Made by a program: the position numbers and the translations under genes. Positions 61,798 to 64,000 of a stretch of 64,000 nucleotides of DNA are shown one piece after another. Location: the NCBI GenBank assembly GCA_964468205.1, contig CAYXVG010000012.1, forward strand, positions 62,001 through 126,000, read 5' to 3'. Position 1 is the first letter of the stretch. Every line of letters begins with the position of its first letter. This DNA is from CAWELS01 sp964468205 (GTDB lineage Bacteria; Acidobacteriota; Terriglobia; Bryobacterales; Bryobacteraceae). The notes beneath the pieces were generated by a model, which saw nothing but the letters and a program-made list of their open reading frames with translations, was not told where the DNA came from and did no database searches.

Positions 61798-63234
61798 ATG
61801 AACGAACTGGTACCGACGCTCAACGATTTCCTGTACGTAAGGGTGCTGATCCCGCTGCTGCTTGGCGCCGGCGTTTGCTTTACCATTGGCCTGCGATTCA
61901 TCCAGTTCCGGCATTTCACCTATATGTTTCAGGTGCTCGCCGGCAGCCGCAATGCGGGCTCCGGACACATTTCGTCGTTCCAGGCGCTGGCCACCAGCCT
62001 CGCCGCCCGGGTTGGCACGGGGAATCTGGCTGGCGTGGCGATAGCCCTCATGATGGGGGGGCCGGGCGCTATCTTCTGGATGTGGGCGGTGGCGTTCCTC
62101 GGCATGTCCACGAGCTTTGTCGAGTCCACCCTGGCACAAGTATATAAGGTCCGCGGTCCTGACGGCGGTTTCCGTGGCGGACCGGCTTACTACATGGAAC
62201 GAGGATTGAAGCAGAGGTGGATGGGCGTGTTTTTCTCGCTCTCCCTGATCGTCACATTCGGACTAGTATTCATCGCGGTGCAGGCAAACACCATTTCGTT
62301 CGCTTTCCGGGAGTCTTTCGCTCTCAACCAGACCGTTTGCGGCGGCGCTCTGGCCGTTCTCACGGCCGCTGTGATCTTCGGGGGGATCCGCGGAGTGGCG
62401 CGTTTCGCCGAGGTTGTGGTACCAGTGATGGCGCTGTTCTACCTGATTCTGGCGTTCTACGTGGTGTTGCAGAACCTGGCCGGGGTGCCAGGGGTGATTG
62501 CGCTGATCGTCAAGAGCGCACTCGGCTTCGAGCAGGCGGCGGCCGGAGCCGTGGCGTTCGCCCTCCGGGAGGCGCTTGTTAACGGGGTCCGGAGGGGATT
62601 GTTCTCGAACGAAGCGGGCATGGGTAGCGCCCCGAACGCGGCCGCGACGGCCGACCCCCAGCCTCCGCATCCGGCATCGCAGGGCTATGTGCAAATGTTG
62701 GGAGTGTTTATCGACACGATCGTGATCTGCACGTGCACGGCTTCGATTATCCTGTTGTCCGGCGTATATGATCCGGCATCCGGGGTGACGGGGATTCAAC
62801 TTACCCAACAGGCACTTTCAACCCAAGTCGGCTCATGGGGGAGCGTTTTCGTGGCTGTCGCTTTGTTCCTGTTCGCCTTTACGTCGATTGTCGCGAACTA
62901 TTCCTACGCCGAGACAAACCTCTTGTTTCTCCGCCAGAGCTGGCGACTGGTGTATGGTTTCCGGGTAGCGGCGCTCGGGATGGTAATGTTCGGCGCCCTG
63001 GCGGACCTGCCCACGGTTTGGGCCATGGCGGATGTTTCGATGGGACTGATGGCGATACTTAACCTTATCGCGGTGGCGCTGCTGATTAAGGTTGCGTTAG
63101 CGGTGGCGGCAGACTTCACCCGTCAACTGCAATCCGGGGCGCGACCGTCCTTCGATCCGGCGCGGATCCCGGGGCTCGAGGGGAAGTTGGAACCTGGGGT
63201 ATGGGACCGGGTCCCGGAGAGGAGCACCAAGTAA
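61798..63234 (+). CDS. AGCS-family sodium:alanine/glycine symporter
   Basis: A 478-residue membrane protein with about 10 to 11 helices. Family signatures include FQALATSLAARVGTGNLAGV (about residues 62-81), GGPGAIFWMWAVAFLGMSTS (about 87), the FRGGPAYYMERGL loop (about 124), and RRGLFSNEAGMGSAPNAAAT (about 265). It imports alanine or glycine with Na+. It diverges from the sulfatase gene by about 80 bases and converges with the PEGA gene. Confidence 0.95.
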   Translation: MNELVPTLNDFLYVRVLIPLLLGAGVCFTIGLRFIQFRHFTYMFQVLAGSRNAGSGHISSFQALATSLAARVGTGNLAGVAIALMMGGPGAIFWMWAVAFLGMSTSFVESTLAQVYKVRGPDGGFRGGPAYYMERGLKQRWMGVFFSLSLIVTFGLVFIAVQANTISFAFRESFALNQTVCGGALAVLTAAVIFGGIRGVARFAEVVVPVMALFYLILAFYVVLQNLAGVPGVIALIVKSALGFEQAAAGAVAFALREALVNGVRRGLFSNEAGMGSAPNAAATADPQPPHPASQGYVQMLGVFIDTIVICTCTASIILLSGVYDPASGVTGIQLTQQALSTQVGSWGSVFVAVALFLFAFTSIVANYSYAETNLLFLRQSWRLVYGFRVAALGMVMFGALADLPTVWAMADVSMGLMAILNLIAVALLIKVALAVAADFTRQLQSGARPSFDPARIPGLEGKLEPGVWDRVPERSTK

Positions 63235-63274
63235 AGCGCCCCCGGCCGGGCCGGAGGCGCAACGTGCAACTCGG

Positions 63275-63844
63275 CTACGGGCGGCGGACCGGAGCGCCGC
63301 CCATACTCAAGACCAGCGTCTCATCGGCGTTCACCGTGATTTCCCGGGTCATTACCTCGCCGCCGTCCACCGGTACTATCTTCATATCGTAGTCGCCGGG
63401 GGGGAGTAAGAGAGAGCGGTAGCTCGCGCTAATCGCCGAGGCGTTCGCGTAGTACTTGCCGTTGAGGTAGATTGCGGCGTTTCCGTAGCCTTCGGTGATC
63501 AGTTCGCCGTACGGCCCCTCGTAATCAAGGGGGAGCGGCGTGAGGCTATGCCGGATAACGGCCCACTTGTCCGGCTTGATGGTGACATTCGCAATCAAGG
63601 TCTTGTAGCGCGGATCCTTGATCTCGACTTGGTACTCTCCGGGCTCCAGCTTGATCGGCCGGTCGCGGAAGCCAAACATGTAGGCGGCGCCGTAGTATTC
63701 CCCCTCGACGAAGACTCCAGCCGCCGCTGGATCAATTCGGGTTCGGAGATAGCCGATTTCACCATCCGCCGCCCGCGGTAACGCCAGCGGTAACGCCAGC
63801 AGCAGAAAGCCGAGAAGCGTGGCAAGAATCGATATTCGTTTCAT
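63275..63844 (-). CDS. PEGA-domain secreted protein
   Basis: The ATG at 63844 starts a 189-residue protein; GGGAGG is 9 bases before it, and the frame upstream to 63928 is unlikely. A signal peptide (MKRISILATLLGFLLLALPLALPRAAD) is followed by two PEGA-like units: residues about 35-100 (LRTRIDPAAAGVFVEGEYYG, then LEPGEYQVEIKDPRYKTL) and about 110-180 (YLNGKYYANASAISASYRSL, then LPPGDYDMKIVPVDGG). PEGA domains are found in surface-layer and periplasmic proteins of many bacteria and archaea. Function is not known. It is the last gene before the window edge. Confidence 0.85.
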   Translation of the reverse strand: MKRISILATLLGFLLLALPLALPRAADGEIGYLRTRIDPAAAGVFVEGEYYGAAYMFGFRDRPIKLEPGEYQVEIKDPRYKTLIANVTIKPDKWAVIRHSLTPLPLDYEGPYGELITEGYGNAAIYLNGKYYANASAISASYRSLLLPPGDYDMKIVPVDGGEVMTREITVNADETLVLSMGGAPVRRP

Positions 63845-64000
63845 GCGTCGTTTCCCTCCCGCCGGGCTGCCTACGCCCGGCTGATTAATTTCGTTCATTG
63901 AGGAGACACGGGCAGAGCGATTCCGCAACAGTTTTGTGAAGTTTTGCTGAGAGGGAGGCGTGGAGAGCCCGATTGAGTTGGTGCCGGGAGCGGGGGTCGA

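Noticed and set aside
61717..62139. N-terminal extension of the sulfatase frame by 141 residues
   Set aside because: The extension is antisense to the conserved symporter gene, lacks conserved residues, and the Tat-like signal peptide starts at the ATG at 61716.
1..64000. tRNA, rRNA, CRISPR arrays, insertion sequences
   Set aside because: No repeat-spacer pattern, transposase or T-loop like GGTTCGAATCC motif was recognised by eye; a tRNAscan-SE or Infernal run would be decisive.

Overview
The window is a dense, GC-rich bacterial chromosome segment with about 49 protein genes, no rRNA or tRNA gene that I could recognise, no CRISPR array and no insertion sequence. Its style points to the Acidobacteriota, most likely a Bryobacterales/Solibacter-like lineage. 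The reasons are TPR-fused multihaem cytochromes, HlyD adaptors with glycine-rich inserts, DUF5668/DUF4097 envelope proteins behind an ECF sigma factor, and secreted sulfatase and glycosidase genes. This assignment is an inference from gene style, not a measured placement.

Layout. 1-10.4 kb: a truncated TPR lipid/periplasmic-type protein (minus), then a plus-strand series: miaA, a small secreted protein, a TPR protein, a PP2C phosphatase, three overlapping genes for secreted proteins of unknown role, thiD, and an eight-haem lipoprotein with HEAT and TPR repeats. 10.4-16.8 kb (minus): a cysM-mec-cysO-moeZ operon for protein-thiocarboxylate cysteine synthesis, then rpoD, nrdR and a UPF0104 membrane protein. 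17.1-20.8 kb (plus): ECF sigma factor, anti-sigma factor and three DUF5668-type membrane proteins. 20.8-26 kb: glycerate 2-kinase, shikimate kinase, an SDR, a stand-alone LON-domain protein, a HAD hydrolase and a GH5-type glycosidase. 26-38.8 kb (minus): a respiratory complex I operon, nuoACDEFGHJKLMN, that contains neither nuoB nor nuoI. 38.9-43.3 kb (plus): thiS, a MerR regulator, an S41 protease and guaA. 43.3-53.4 kb (minus): mutL and an export cluster with TolC, a MacB-like permease without ATPase, and three HlyD adaptors. 53.9-60 kb (minus): clpX, lon, ysxC and rho. 60.3-63.9 kb: a sulfatase, an AGCS amino-acid symporter and a PEGA-domain protein.

How the genes work together. The sulfur region is the most coherent system: CysM is the PLP synthase, CysO the ubiquitin-like sulfur donor, Mec the JAMM peptidase, and MoeZ an E1-like adenylyltransferase fused to rhodanese. 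CysO here carries four residues beyond Gly-Gly, so maturation by the JAMM peptidase would be needed. ThiS at 38.9 kb is a second carrier that could share MoeZ. The complex I operon gives the energy-conserving quinone reductase, but its N2-cluster (NuoB) and N6-cluster (NuoI) subunits must come from elsewhere. The proteostasis block (clpX, lon) sits with ysxC and rho. The most novel-looking elements are the unlabelled secreted three-gene unit at 4.5-7.3 kb, the three-adaptor export cluster, and the DUF5668 envelope operon.
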